A stretch of DNA of 42,989 bases, taken from IMG/VR virus record IMGVR_UViG_3300047557_002321, positions 1 to 42,989 of that record; one strand, 5' to 3'. This stretch comes from a virus. The position numbers and the translations under genes are program-made. This document shows positions 9,555-19,617 of the stretch, in pieces (position 1 is the first letter of the stretch; each line of letters opens with the position of its first letter). The notes under the pieces are model-generated. The model saw nothing but the letters and a program-made list of their open reading frames with translations, ran no database searches and was not told the DNA's origin.

Positions 9555-10246
9555 CGGTATTTATTCCTACTGGTCTTGCTCCTCGTCTTGATCTGCACGT
9601 TCTGCGCAGAGATTTTTTTGATGGCTTTAGCCTTCTGTTGCAGAATGCTAGTGGAACGCCCATTGATTTAACCGATGCAACTGTTTGTGCTTCCATATGG
9701 CGCACAACATCTTCTGGTACTCGCAGTCAAGTTCTTTCTATTAATACCGAAAAGCAAGAGCCGTTATCGGCTGGTCGCATTCGACTATGGCTTACATCTG
9801 CACAGACCAGTCAGCTTTGGGATGCTTACGAAAGCTTTTTCGTCGGAGTTGATAATTCTGTCTTTTTCCCATCGGCTTATGTCAATCAACAAGCTGTAAA
9901 TTCTCTTGAATGGGACGTGCGCATTGAAACACAGGAACTCCTTTCAGACTTAACTAGCGTTGCATCAGGCGTATTCATTTCTCAGACTAATCATACTCTG
10001 GGCTCTTCGGAACGCACTATTTTCAAGAATACGGCAGCAAGTGGTATTAATTACAATGGCACAAGCGCAACTATTTACAGTGGTCTAACCAATATCACCT
10101 ATCAACCGCCCTATTCCTTTACCATTGCGTCTCTTTCTGGCATTACTGCTAGCGGAATTGGCGGTAGTGTCTATAGACTAAGGCAAGACACTGTTATTGC
10201 TGGCAGCGTATTTGTCGGCTCTACTGTTTCCAACTGTTTTCCCTGA
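9551..10246 (+). CDS. Probable fibre/baseplate attachment protein (BppU N-domain-like)
   Basis: The 231 residues open with LDLHVLRRDFFDGFSLLL and a beta domain (about 15-135). It has the pattern 'intrinsic effect ... IDLTDATVCASIW ... GRIRLWLTSAQTSQL', as in N-terminal domains of upper-baseplate and other fibre-docking proteins. The C-terminal part is Ser/Thr/Gly-rich beta. The gene overlaps the preceding one by 4 bases (ATGA) and is followed after 9 bases by the first large fibre gene. The domain comparison is from memory and moderate. Confidence 0.55.
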   Translation: MTVFIPTGLAPRLDLHVLRRDFFDGFSLLLQNASGTPIDLTDATVCASIWRTTSSGTRSQVLSINTEKQEPLSAGRIRLWLTSAQTSQLWDAYESFFVGVDNSVFFPSAYVNQQAVNSLEWDVRIETQELLSDLTSVASGVFISQTNHTLGSSERTIFKNTAASGINYNGTSATIYSGLTNITYQPPYSFTIASLSGITASGIGGSVYRLRQDTVIAGSVFVGSTVSNCFP

Positions 10247-10255
10247 TAAGAGGCC

Positions 10256-12004
10256 ATGGCAGACGAACTGAAAGAAGGCGTAGCAGTAGTTACTGTTGGC
10301 AGGACTGCACCCATTCCTCCTGGCCCTCAGCCTGCAGAAAATAGCCTTCCTGTTGTCATTGCCGCTGATCAAGATGCAGTGCCAGTGGAGGTGCAAAACC
10401 AGCAGATTAGTGAGGTTAGTCTCAGTCTTCTTGGTATTCCTCGTGCGGAAGTAGCACTTGGTATTTTTGCTGATGTTACAACTTACGATGTAAATCCTTC
10501 CGAGTGGCAGGCCGAAGGTGCTGGTACTGTCACTCATGTGGCAACAGAAAGTGCAGCAAAAATCACTGTAGGTGTTGCTGTTACTAATAACTATGAAATC
10601 CTTAGTAGCAAGCGCTTTTTCCGCTATCAACCTGGTCGAGTAAGTGCTGCTACGTTTGGCGTGAGAACTAATACTACCACTGATAGCACTGATATTAAAA
10701 AGTTTGGCGCATTTGACAAAAGAGACGGTTATTACATTGAAGTGCAGGGTGGGGCGCAAACTTCTATTTCAGACAAGGAATTTAACTTGTATTGCGTAAG
10801 GAGATCTAGCGCTTTTCAGAGCAATGAAATTGGAATTCGCACCGCTAATACTGCCGATGGAGACAGGGGCACTGCTGGCACTGACCTAGTAATTGTTCGG
10901 GCTGGTCTTACTTATATTCACGCCGGATTATTTGATTTAAGCCTGCGAGGTGTTGGCGTTACTATTGCAGGCAACGCCTCGTCGGACGGCACCGCTACAG
11001 CTTCGGCCCAGTTATCATTTACTGTTTTACCAGAATATCAATACACCTACGAATATCGTGTACCAAGGAAATATTTCAGCCATGATCGCCTAGATGGCCA
11101 AGATCGCACGCAGTATTATTCTGACAGAACTCCAGGTCGTTCTAGCTTTGGTCTTTCCGTTGGCGGTACGGCTACAAGTCCGTCTGTCACGTATTCCAAC
11201 AGCACTGCTGTAACAGACGTTAATGGTGATATCGTCACTCGTGAAAGCGTATGGGATGCTGACTTTTCAAAAGTCACCATGTTCAAAATGGAATATAGCT
11301 GGTATGGCGCTGTTGGCGGCCATTTTCTTGCCTATGTTCCTGACGCCACTACGGCTGGTGAAGCACGATGGGTGAGAATGCACCATATTCGCGCCTCTAA
11401 CCAACTGACTAGCCCGAGCCTCGCCAATCCCACTTTGCCATTGTCCTATCTTGCTCAGAAGGCGGGCAGTGGAAACGAGAATTCTCTTTATAAATATGGA
11501 GCCTCTTACTACATTGATGGGGGCGACAAGGGAACTATTGTTGCACGTTCGCAGAGTAATACAGCAGATAGAGCTATAACTGTTAGTGGCACCACTCTAT
11601 TGGCTTTGCGCACTAGAAACACTATTAATTCAATTCGCAATCGCATGCAAGTGTATCCCACTCGCTTGGGAATTGGAACTGATGCTCGTGCCACTGTATT
11701 TCTAATTAAAAACCCGACGACTGTTTCTGGCACTCCATCGTTTATATCTGCTGACGCGCTCAGTCCTATTGAATTCACTACCAGCAGTGGTGTAAATACT
11801 GTTTCTGGTGGCACGACTGTAGCAACATTCTTTGTTGGAGTTGGCGGTGTTGATATTGATTTGGCTCCTTATTTTGGTTATAACAAGGATTATCTTTCTT
11901 ATCCATTGACTGCCACTACTGGAGACACTCTTTACGTTTTCGCTCGTTCTGCTACAGGTACTGCCAATATGAGCGCCTCCCTCACCTGGGAAGAGCAGGT
12001 GTAA
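10256..12004 (+). CDS. Tail fibre/structural protein, paralogue 1 of 3
   Basis: This 582-residue protein has a ribosome site AAGAGG just upstream. The N-terminal segment (about 30-80, LPVVIAADQDAVPVEV and VSLSLLGIPRAE) recurs in the next gene. The shared core has RFFRYQPGRVSAATFGVRT, FSKVTMFKMEYSWYGAVG, GEARWVRMHHI and YYIDGGDKGT. The end reads SLTWEEQ. The same core recurs in the genes at 12023-14401 and 20105-21337. Members of this family occur as structural proteins in cyanophages; a fibre or adhesin role is inferred from position. Confidence 0.7.
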   Translation: MADELKEGVAVVTVGRTAPIPPGPQPAENSLPVVIAADQDAVPVEVQNQQISEVSLSLLGIPRAEVALGIFADVTTYDVNPSEWQAEGAGTVTHVATESAAKITVGVAVTNNYEILSSKRFFRYQPGRVSAATFGVRTNTTTDSTDIKKFGAFDKRDGYYIEVQGGAQTSISDKEFNLYCVRRSSAFQSNEIGIRTANTADGDRGTAGTDLVIVRAGLTYIHAGLFDLSLRGVGVTIAGNASSDGTATASAQLSFTVLPEYQYTYEYRVPRKYFSHDRLDGQDRTQYYSDRTPGRSSFGLSVGGTATSPSVTYSNSTAVTDVNGDIVTRESVWDADFSKVTMFKMEYSWYGAVGGHFLAYVPDATTAGEARWVRMHHIRASNQLTSPSLANPTLPLSYLAQKAGSGNENSLYKYGASYYIDGGDKGTIVARSQSNTADRAITVSGTTLLALRTRNTINSIRNRMQVYPTRLGIGTDARATVFLIKNPTTVSGTPSFISADALSPIEFTTSSGVNTVSGGTTVATFFVGVGGVDIDLAPYFGYNKDYLSYPLTATTGDTLYVFARSATGTANMSASLTWEEQV

Positions 12005-12022
12005 TCACAAAAGGAAGCAACA

Positions 12023-14401
12023 ATGGAAGATCTGGAGCAGCGGTATCAACTTCCTGAGGATATTCAGCCTGCTGGCACCGTAACAGCAGAAAGTGAGTTA
12101 ATTGATTTTGTTACGGGAGTAAGTCTGGTTGATGCCAATACTCAGGAAATTCTTACCGGGGATACTTTTGAAGCACAAGCCTTAGCTTCTGCTGGTAATT
12201 GCATTCCCATTGTAATTTCAAACGATGCGGAAACTCCTGCTCCAGTAGATATTGTTAATAGACAGCAAAGCGAAGTAGAAGTTAGCCTTCTTGGTATTCC
12301 CCGATCGGAGACTGCGCTTAATTTATTTAGCGCTGTAAATATTTATGGCGTAAATACAAAAGAATGGGCTCAAGGTCCAGTCGTTGCTTCAGCATATCAA
12401 TACTACCGAGACCCCTCTGAATGGACGTTCGATGGAGATTATGGTTATTACTGGCGGCATTTGCCAGCAGAAAGCGCAGTTCAAGCCTATGCTTTTCCGC
12501 CACCAACAAGTTTTGTTTATTCAACTGATGATGGATCTGGACGATTCCCTGGTGGATATACAGATGGCGTAATAACTACATACTGGGAGAGTAAGCGGGC
12601 TTTCCGCTACCAGCCAGGTCGCGTTACCGGCTTCACGCTTGGCGTGAGAATGTCAACTGAGACAAATACAAGCGGAGAAATAATTCAATGGGGATGCAGG
12701 AATTCATATGGAGACGGATATTATTTCCAGCTTGAAAGGGGAACTGATTTGTATATTGTTCGCACATCACCAGACCTTGGCACGCTGAAAGTAGCAAGAG
12801 CCGACTGGAATGGCGATCCCCTGTTAGTAGGAGAAGGAACCACTGGATGGGGGCTTAATCTGTCCAGGGTGACGATGTTCAAGATTGAATTTAGCTGGTA
12901 CGGAGCTGTAGGAGCAAATTTCTATGCATATGTACCAGCAGGAAATGGAGAAGCTCGCTGGGTTCGCCTCCATCGTATTTTTGCTGAAAATCAATTCACA
13001 GTGCCAAGCCTGCGCAGCGCCTACCTGCGAATGTTTACTCTTGCCAAAAGCGTTGCAGGCGCTACAAAGCCTACATTTATTAATTTATATGGCAGCAGTG
13101 TTTATATCGACGGGGGTGACAAGGGCACTGTTACAGTTGGTAGCGCTGCCTTAACCACTCCCAAAAACATCGACTCGACTGGGCGTTCGATTTTAGGTAT
13201 CAATGTAAAAAATAAAATCAATGATGTTGATAACCAGAAGGCGGTTTATCCGGTTGGACTTGCGGCATATGCGTCGGTGCCAGCTCGTATTGATTTGATT
13301 TTCAAAAGCGCATTTTGCCGAGATGTTCAATATGGTTATGGTGCTGGCACTTCTTTATCCAGGGGATCTAGCTCACCATTTACAGTTACAAAGATTGGTG
13401 GCAATCAACTGACGATTGCCAGTGGCACTTTCCCTGATATAAGCGCAGAGCTGTCTGGCTCAACAAATTACTTGACTGGCAGGCGAGTAAAGGTAGTTGG
13501 GACAAATATTTTTAACACGCATGTAGTATCTATTAATCCATCGCTGACTACTATTACAACTGATCGTCCCATCCCGGACGGCACCACGTCAATTAGGCTT
13601 GCGCGGTTTAATGCAAATGCAGTTGGAAATGTAACCATTTCTAGCGGCGTTACAGAGGGAACTATTTACCGTCGAGATAATACGGGATTTTGGAGACTGG
13701 GATTATGGCCTCAAGCAAGCGGCACGTACAATGAAAATTCTCCAGTGCTATGGTTCGCTAGCTCGTATCCTGGATTGCGTTTTAACAGGAGTGGAGTGGT
13801 CACTGGAGAATTACAACTACCCAGAGACTTTGGGGGATGTAACGATAAAACTTCGTTTGCAGTGGTTATCGACAGTGGCTCTACTTCTTACACAATTACA
13901 GCCAGTAGCGTTGCAAGTGGTTTAACGGTAAATGGATCTACAAATCCATGGCCCATTGCTGTTGTTGCTGAGCTTCTTGATGGCGCAACAATTAGTGATA
14001 TTACAATTGCAGAAACAAGCGTTGTTGACGTTGTTGGCAGTGGCGCAATTAAAGCAGTGCCAAGCTTTGCTGTGTCTGGCCTCACTGAAAGCTCAACCGC
14101 TGCTGGTGGCACTTCATATGTTGCCCATAAATTTGAAAATTCACTTTCTGATCCATTGTCCGCAGTGATGGTGGATACTCAGGGATATAAAGTGATAACG
14201 CCAGATTCAAGAGTGGCAACATATTTTATTGGTTCTGGTGAATCAAAGCAATTTGATCTAAGTAATCTCTTCGGTCCTGATAAAATGTATATTACTGGCC
14301 CTCCTGGCAGCGAATACAATTCGGGAGCACTATTTGTTGTTGCTACGGCAAGGGTTGGAAGTGGCGTGGCTAGTGCTACATTGAATTGGGAGGAACAGTA
14401 A
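12023..14401 (+). CDS. Tail fibre/structural protein, paralogue 2 of 3
   Basis: The 792-residue protein is preceded by an AAGGA ribosome site. It shares with the gene upstream the CIPIVISNDAETPAPVDIV / SLLGIPRSETAL start, FRYQPGRVTGFTLGVRMS, LSRVTMFKIEFSWYGAVG, GEARWVRLHRI, VYIDGGDKGT and the closing LNWEEQ. A block of roughly 200 residues (about 430-630, beta-rich with TVTKIGGNQLTIASGTF) is inserted relative to paralogue 1. The insertion before a conserved end fits domain shuffling of receptor-binding parts. Its TAA shares one base with the next start. Confidence 0.7.
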   Translation: MEDLEQRYQLPEDIQPAGTVTAESELIDFVTGVSLVDANTQEILTGDTFEAQALASAGNCIPIVISNDAETPAPVDIVNRQQSEVEVSLLGIPRSETALNLFSAVNIYGVNTKEWAQGPVVASAYQYYRDPSEWTFDGDYGYYWRHLPAESAVQAYAFPPPTSFVYSTDDGSGRFPGGYTDGVITTYWESKRAFRYQPGRVTGFTLGVRMSTETNTSGEIIQWGCRNSYGDGYYFQLERGTDLYIVRTSPDLGTLKVARADWNGDPLLVGEGTTGWGLNLSRVTMFKIEFSWYGAVGANFYAYVPAGNGEARWVRLHRIFAENQFTVPSLRSAYLRMFTLAKSVAGATKPTFINLYGSSVYIDGGDKGTVTVGSAALTTPKNIDSTGRSILGINVKNKINDVDNQKAVYPVGLAAYASVPARIDLIFKSAFCRDVQYGYGAGTSLSRGSSSPFTVTKIGGNQLTIASGTFPDISAELSGSTNYLTGRRVKVVGTNIFNTHVVSINPSLTTITTDRPIPDGTTSIRLARFNANAVGNVTISSGVTEGTIYRRDNTGFWRLGLWPQASGTYNENSPVLWFASSYPGLRFNRSGVVTGELQLPRDFGGCNDKTSFAVVIDSGSTSYTITASSVASGLTVNGSTNPWPIAVVAELLDGATISDITIAETSVVDVVGSGAIKAVPSFAVSGLTESSTAAGGTSYVAHKFENSLSDPLSAVMVDTQGYKVITPDSRVATYFIGSGESKQFDLSNLFGPDKMYITGPPGSEYNSGALFVVATARVGSGVASATLNWEEQ

Positions 14402-15270
14402 TGGCTCTACCTGGACTTGTTGCCGCAAATAACTTAAGTGATGTTGTTGACAAGGAAAAAGCCTGGGATAATTTAGGACTGAGTATATCTGCTGATTTTT
14501 TGCTGGAAAATCTAGATGCTGATGCTGCGGCTTATTTGATAGCCGTGATGCAAGCAGACCAAGTGGGATTAGAGCCTGCTGTTCAATTAGCAGTAAGCAA
14601 TTTTGTAGCTGGATGCAAAAGTGATGGCATTTGGAGTGCAATTAAAGCTAGCTGCATACTCATGGGTGCTAGGACTCTTGCCGGAGCGCTGATTCCTCTT
14701 GCTGGAAACGCCCCTACGAATGTTGGCCCCTTTGTAAGTAGCGACTATAACCGCAGGACTGGGCTAAAGGGAAATGGTTCTACTAAATATTTAAATACAA
14801 ACAGAAAGCCATCCGACGACCCGCAAGACAATGCTCACATTTCTTGTTATGTAACAGAACCATCTAGTGTAGTAAGTAGGCACTATATGGGTGCAGGTGT
14901 TACTAGCCCATCAAATTCATTGTCACAAATTGTTGATAGCGCAAACAATCTATCGTTTACTGTAAACGGGGCGAGTTCTGTAACTGCGTTAGGAGTGGGT
15001 CAGTCAGCGCTTGGGTTTATTGGTGCTATTCGTCAAAACAGCAGTGAAATATCTGGAAGAGTAAACAATGTAACTGCAACACAAAGCTTTCCGTCTACAG
15101 CACGAAGTTCTCAGGACATTTTTGTGTTTGGAAGAAATGTAAATGGCTCACTAAATGCACCGTCTAACAGGAGAATGGCTTTTTACTCTATTGGAGAAGC
15201 AGTGGATTTGGCATTGCTTGATACAAGAGTTACGACATTAGTCAATGATCTTGGTGCAGCAATTCCATGA
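14401..15270 (+). CDS. Tail fibre protein with NLSD...NLG cassette and LamG-like domain
   Basis: I start this gene at the ATG at 14401, where GGGAGG lies ten bases upstream, rather than at an earlier codon inside the previous gene. The 289 residues begin with the fibre cassette NNLSDVVDKEKAWDNLGL (about 10-27). The rest looks like a concanavalin/LamG-type jelly roll: GLKGNGSTKYLNTN near 118 and a closing SNRRMAFYSIGEAVD...LLDTRVT. Such heads bind surface glycans. It overlaps the next gene by 4 bases. Confidence 0.65.
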   Translation: MALPGLVAANNLSDVVDKEKAWDNLGLSISADFLLENLDADAAAYLIAVMQADQVGLEPAVQLAVSNFVAGCKSDGIWSAIKASCILMGARTLAGALIPLAGNAPTNVGPFVSSDYNRRTGLKGNGSTKYLNTNRKPSDDPQDNAHISCYVTEPSSVVSRHYMGAGVTSPSNSLSQIVDSANNLSFTVNGASSVTALGVGQSALGFIGAIRQNSSEISGRVNNVTATQSFPSTARSSQDIFVFGRNVNGSLNAPSNRRMAFYSIGEAVDLALLDTRVTTLVNDLGAAIP

Positions 15271-15725
15271 CATCTACCATTTTTACTATTAAAGGCAAAG
15301 ATATTTTTGCTCTCAATGGAGTGAGGAACACGTCGCCTCGCGACTTTTCCTTCATCAGAGGTCTTACTGCTGCAGCTCAGCCTCGTATTACAACTGCATC
15401 AAACAATACTGTGTCGGGGGTGGCATTGCGCGATGCAGCAATGCTCAGGAATGCCCCTACTACAAGCGGAAATTACTTCTTTTCCTCTGGGCTTACGCTG
15501 AGTGGCGTTTCAACTCGTATTAACGGAGCTGATGCCTTATCCATTGCGACTGCTCCTTTTTCTGGCTCTACCGCTACCACCAGTGTTTTACTGAGGGAAT
15601 TGCGGCCTCAAGCAAATTGGCGCTTTACGCAGGCAATGTCATCGGGCTCAATTACCTCTCCTGAATATGCCATTCCATTTGAGACAGATGATTTTGTATT
15701 CTTTATAAAGGCGGGACAAAGCTAA
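15267..15725 (+). CDS. Hypothetical fibre-associated protein
   Basis: The 152-residue protein is Ser/Thr/Ala-rich and beta-predicted, with DIFALNGVRNTSPRDFSFIRG near the start and an acidic FETDDFVFFIKAGQS end. I recognise no family. It overlaps both neighbours (ATGA upstream, TAATG downstream), so it is co-translated with two fibre genes that share an N-terminal cassette. A fibre cap, connector or chaperone is possible. Confidence 0.6.
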   Translation: MTSTIFTIKGKDIFALNGVRNTSPRDFSFIRGLTAAAQPRITTASNNTVSGVALRDAAMLRNAPTTSGNYFFSSGLTLSGVSTRINGADALSIATAPFSGSTATTSVLLRELRPQANWRFTQAMSSGSITSPEYAIPFETDDFVFFIKAGQS

Positions 15726-17032
15726 TGGCGCAGCAGTATGGATTTCGGGCATCTAGCAATTTGTCCGAAGTATTGAATCGAAATACTTGCTTAGATAATC
15801 TTGGTATTGACAGGCGTGATTTAGCTTTGTTGGTAGGCACTTCAGATGCTGGGGTGACTGAGAATGATTACCAAGCAATTATTGGTCTTTCAAGCAGTTT
15901 AGAAACTCAAGTTGCTGCACTTAGCAATCTTGCTTCTGTTCAGCTATCTGGAATAAGCTCAAAGGTATCGAAATTTGGTGATACTTTTACCGGGGCAATT
16001 TTTTCTGACATTGTTAATAATGATCGTCCGTATGTAACGCAAAGCGGACAAATTATTGGGCCATCTACGGTTTCATATTTTTCTCCAGTTGCTAGTGGTA
16101 ATTTTGCTACTGGTGCCGAATATAAACTTGGCCCTGTTACCGCTAGCACGGTACAAGCTAGTGGCTTGTCATATGCAGGGGAATTGCGAGAATGGACAAA
16201 CCACTACGCTGCCTATAAGAATTTTGCAAGGGTTCAAGAGCAGCCATCTTGGGACGTAAGACGCGTAAGACTTTTTCTTCCTCCTCCCATCGTTATTTCA
16301 GGATGCGTGACATGGCTTGATGCAGAGTTTAGTCCATTTGTTTTAGACGGTAGCAATGGAGTGAGCCAGTGGCAGGGAGTAGGTAATTCACCACAAGCCT
16401 CTCAATCAACTGCAGCAAATCGACCGTTGTACGTCACAAACGTAATGAACGGAAAACCAGCCGTTCGCTTTGACGGTACTAATGATTTTCTTTCCATGGG
16501 AAATCTTGGTTATCTATTTCCAAGTGGTGCAACTATCGTGGTCAAAGCGCGAGTGCTAGATACCACTTATAACTTATTTAGCACTCTTAATAGTACGCTG
16601 TGCCGTTGGAATGATGGCACTCGGAATGCTGATTTTGGAGTATTTACCACTGCCATTCAAAACAATGTTGCGGCTGGTCTTGCTGAAGTGAATGGCACTT
16701 TTACTTTTGCGATACGGATTAGCAGTACGTATGGCCTTGAGTTTAGAGAAAACGGAGTTGCGTTAGCTTATCGTGCTCCTGCAAGTTTTACTTATACAGG
16801 TGGAGATACGTTTTTAATTGGAGCAGCGCCAAGTGCAACTGCTGCGATGAATGGAGACATTCATTCCATTGCTCTTTTTAATAGAGTGCTATCAGACAAA
16901 GAATTACGCACTGTCGAAGAATACTTTGCTTGGCGCTATGATGGCGTATATGATCCAAGTCGTACACAGCAACTTCAATTAGAAGATTTTGCGACCATTG
17001 ATCTTGAAGACGGCACACCAATTACAGCTTGA
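15725..17032 (+). CDS. Tail fibre protein with NLSE...NLG cassette and LamG-like jelly roll
   Basis: The protein (435 residues) starts with the fibre cassette SNLSEVLNRNTCLDNLGI and a coiled stretch (about 45-85). Residues about 190-415 form a LamG/concanavalin-like domain: VTWLDAEFSPFVLDGSNGVSQW, KPAVRFDGTNDFLSMG, and the typical end DIHSIALFNRVLSDKELRTVEEY. Such domains bind sugars, so this is a candidate receptor-binding fibre. The start shares a base with the previous stop. Confidence 0.75.
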   Translation: MAQQYGFRASSNLSEVLNRNTCLDNLGIDRRDLALLVGTSDAGVTENDYQAIIGLSSSLETQVAALSNLASVQLSGISSKVSKFGDTFTGAIFSDIVNNDRPYVTQSGQIIGPSTVSYFSPVASGNFATGAEYKLGPVTASTVQASGLSYAGELREWTNHYAAYKNFARVQEQPSWDVRRVRLFLPPPIVISGCVTWLDAEFSPFVLDGSNGVSQWQGVGNSPQASQSTAANRPLYVTNVMNGKPAVRFDGTNDFLSMGNLGYLFPSGATIVVKARVLDTTYNLFSTLNSTLCRWNDGTRNADFGVFTTAIQNNVAAGLAEVNGTFTFAIRISSTYGLEFRENGVALAYRAPASFTYTGGDTFLIGAAPSATAAMNGDIHSIALFNRVLSDKELRTVEEYFAWRYDGVYDPSRTQQLQLEDFATIDLEDGTPITA

Positions 17033-17035
17033 ACC

Positions 17036-18820
17036 ATGACAAAAATTTCTCAGCTTCCAAGTATTGGTGCAAACCTTGCTGCTGACGATGAATTTGTCAT
17101 TAGAGACGTAAGTGATGGTTCCACTCCTAACAAAAAAGTAACGGCTAGCGGCTTCATTGATTATGTTATTAATCAAGGCACAGGATCTGGCTTTACGCAG
17201 ATTGCAGCAGGTGCCGGACCTTTAGCGCAAGTGCAAACCACTTTTAGTGGCACCACTGGCACGATTACTTTTGGCACGGCTTCTGCTGGGACTATTAGTG
17301 AACGTGCCCGTATTGACAGTTCTGGCAGGCTGTTAGTAGGCAACTCCTCTTCTTTTGATTTAAATGCAGGGATTCAGAGCATCGGCACCAGTGCATATCG
17401 ATTTGAAGGATTCAGATTTGGATCTGATAGTGGAATTCTTGTGCTTGGCTCATCAAATGGCACACAAGCAAGTCCTTCTGTCTTAACGTCGCCCAACTTG
17501 GGCCTTGGTATTATCCAGTTCCGCAGTTATGACGGGGCTGCATATAGAGATGGAGCCTGGATTAGCAGCACTGCGGAAAGTCAGTGGTCTTCTGGTAGTT
17601 GTCCAACTCGTCTGACTATCAGCACGACAGCTTCGGGGGCCTCAACACCCACCGAGCGCGTCAGGATCGACTCAAGTGGTCGAGTGGGAATTGGCACTAC
17701 TGCGGCTCACAGTAGGCTATACATTCAAGATAGTAATACTGGAGAACAGCTAACTATTCGTTCCACCAGTGGGAACGCGGGTGTTGCCGGACTGCGATTT
17801 AACATCGCTGACAGCTCTGTAACCACAGATCAATACAGCAAGGGCAGTATATTGTTTGTCGGAGACGGAATCGGCTCTGGGCGCGGCTCTATTACATTTA
17901 ATATTAACAGCGCTAATGATGCAACAAATGTAAGTACGACTAACGAGCGACTGCGAATCGACGGCTCGGGACGCCTTTTGGTGGGCACGCCTAGTGGCAA
18001 TGCGTTGTTTAACGCAGGCACCCAGAATCCTCGGTTCCAGATTGAAGGAACAGTTGGAGACGGTATTCTTGCGAGCTTGACAGCTAATCGCAACGATGCA
18101 TCCGGTCCAACTTTCTACCTTGCACACAGCCGTGGGACCGCTGTTGGTGGCACAACTGTTCTTCAATCTGGCGATCAGTTTGGAATTATTGCCTTTGCAG
18201 GTGCCGATGGTACTGACTACGCCACAGGTGCTTCAATAACTGCTGTCGTAGACGGCACACCCGGCTCCAATATCATGCCAGGGCGATTAATTTTTAGCAC
18301 AACTGCTTCGGGAGCTGCATCACCTACCGAGCGCGCCCGCATAACAAGTGATGGCTACCTCCGCCTCGCCTCCGGCACTGGCGGCATCCAGTTTGGCGGT
18401 GACACCGCAGCGGCTAATGCGCTGGATGATTATGAGGAGGGGACGTTTACGCCAACGATTGTGGGCACGACGGATGCGGGTACTGGAACATACACTGGCC
18501 AAACTGGGAGATACGTCAAAATAGGCAGGCAAGTATTGTTCGAGCTTTCATTGACATGGACTGCTCACACAGGGACTGGGAATATGGAGGTTGGAGGACT
18601 ACCTTTTACATCTTACAATTCTGGCGCAAATACAACTCCATTTTCTATAAACTCGTCAAACCTAACTGTTCCCGCCAATAGCTACCCAACCAGTCTTATC
18701 ACTGGCAACAGCACGCGCATCAGGCTTTATTCAGTGACAACAGGTGGCTCTGCTATTGCCCTTCTAGCTATTGATACTGCGGCATCATTGTGGCTGTCTG
18801 GTCATTATGAAGTGGCATAG
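17036..18820 (+). CDS. Tail fibre protein with repeated RIDSSGRLLVG motifs
   Basis: The 594-residue protein carries four copies of a pattern T/SERxRIDSSGRxxVG at about residues 88, 207, 304 and 424. After these comes a segment with ALDDYEEGTFTPTIVG and GRYVKIGRQVLFEL. Repeat units of this type, and the EGTFTP...GRYVKIG end, are common in fibres of phages infecting picocyanobacteria and other marine bacteria. The repeats likely form a trimeric beta shaft and the end a head or intramolecular cap. It starts three bases after the previous stop. Confidence 0.75.
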   Translation: MTKISQLPSIGANLAADDEFVIRDVSDGSTPNKKVTASGFIDYVINQGTGSGFTQIAAGAGPLAQVQTTFSGTTGTITFGTASAGTISERARIDSSGRLLVGNSSSFDLNAGIQSIGTSAYRFEGFRFGSDSGILVLGSSNGTQASPSVLTSPNLGLGIIQFRSYDGAAYRDGAWISSTAESQWSSGSCPTRLTISTTASGASTPTERVRIDSSGRVGIGTTAAHSRLYIQDSNTGEQLTIRSTSGNAGVAGLRFNIADSSVTTDQYSKGSILFVGDGIGSGRGSITFNINSANDATNVSTTNERLRIDGSGRLLVGTPSGNALFNAGTQNPRFQIEGTVGDGILASLTANRNDASGPTFYLAHSRGTAVGGTTVLQSGDQFGIIAFAGADGTDYATGASITAVVDGTPGSNIMPGRLIFSTTASGAASPTERARITSDGYLRLASGTGGIQFGGDTAAANALDDYEEGTFTPTIVGTTDAGTGTYTGQTGRYVKIGRQVLFELSLTWTAHTGTGNMEVGGLPFTSYNSGANTTPFSINSSNLTVPANSYPTSLITGNSTRIRLYSVTTGGSAIALLAIDTAASLWLSGHYEVA

Positions 18821-18879
18821 CAGCCCGCAACGGCTCAAAACTACGGCCATAAACCTGTCTCATCTGGAGGATGACCCTA

Positions 18880-19086
18880 GTGGCTCTCACTAAAGAAACC
18901 GTTGTTGACAAGATCGAAGTGCTGGAAAGCGGCGCTATTCAAGTGCGCGCTGCTATCCGCGTTCTGGAAGACGGCGAAGTGCTGTCCCAGTCCTATCACC
19001 GTCACGTTCTGCAGCCTGGTGATGATCTGACCGATCAAGACCCGAAGGTGGTGGCGATTGCCAATGCTGTTTGGGGAGAGCAGTAA
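18880..19086 (+). CDS. Small conserved fibre-region protein
   Basis: I choose the GTG at 18880 over the ATG at 18871. GGAGG at 18866-18870 touches that ATG but lies nine bases before the GTG, a normal distance. The 68-residue product has KIEVLESGAIQVRAAIRVLED, SYHRHVLQPGDDLTDQD and an IANAVW end. I recall small proteins of this pattern next to cyanophage fibre genes. Role unknown; an accessory or assembly factor for the neighbouring fibres is inferred. Confidence 0.7.
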   Translation: MALTKETVVDKIEVLESGAIQVRAAIRVLEDGEVLSQSYHRHVLQPGDDLTDQDPKVVAIANAVWGEQ

Positions 19087-19089
19087 ATT

Positions 19090-19617
19090 ATGACAAAAGG
19101 GCTGGTTCGCAAGAATAATCTTTCTGACTTGCCTTCTCCAGAGCAAGCCAGGATCAATCTTGGCTTGGCTACTGAAGATTACAATCGCATTAGAGGGCTT
19201 TTTACCAGCGCTGGTGTTAGCAACGTAGATGTACAGCGTATTGCGGGATCTGTTGGAAATTACCAGCAACAAATTAACAGCATAAACAGCACGTTATCTG
19301 GCATTGTTCCAGAGTTGTATGTTACCAGGAGTGGTGATACCATCACTAGTGGATGGACGAACACTGGCTATATACAAGCTGGCAGCATTATTCAAAGCGG
19401 AGTTGTTTTAAGCGGTTCCACCGATAGTCTTTTTAGCTTGACTGTTTCAGGGCTTTCTTTTTCTCTTTCCACTTCCGAGCTGATTTGCAATAGTGGTCTG
19501 ACCGTGCAAGGTTTTAGGGACAATGGAAATGTGGAATTTGCCAGTGGAGTGACGAGTGCAAACAAGCTCGTACCGATACGCATCAATGGCATTCAATACT
19601 ATTTAGAGGCGGCTTGA
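19090..19617 (+). CDS. Short tail fibre protein with NLSDLPSPEQARINLGL cassette
   Basis: The 175 residues open with the fibre cassette NNLSDLPSPEQARINLGL, close to the widespread phage fibre motif NLSDLxxxxxARxNLGL. Then come a coiled-coil-like stretch (about 45-75) and a beta-rich Ser/Thr end. There is no recognisable receptor head, so it may be a fibre stub or a linking fibre. It begins 3 bases after the preceding stop; a small basic gene and a terminator follow. Confidence 0.7.
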   Translation: MTKGLVRKNNLSDLPSPEQARINLGLATEDYNRIRGLFTSAGVSNVDVQRIAGSVGNYQQQINSINSTLSGIVPELYVTRSGDTITSGWTNTGYIQAGSIIQSGVVLSGSTDSLFSLTVSGLSFSLSTSELICNSGLTVQGFRDNGNVEFASGVTSANKLVPIRINGIQYYLEAA

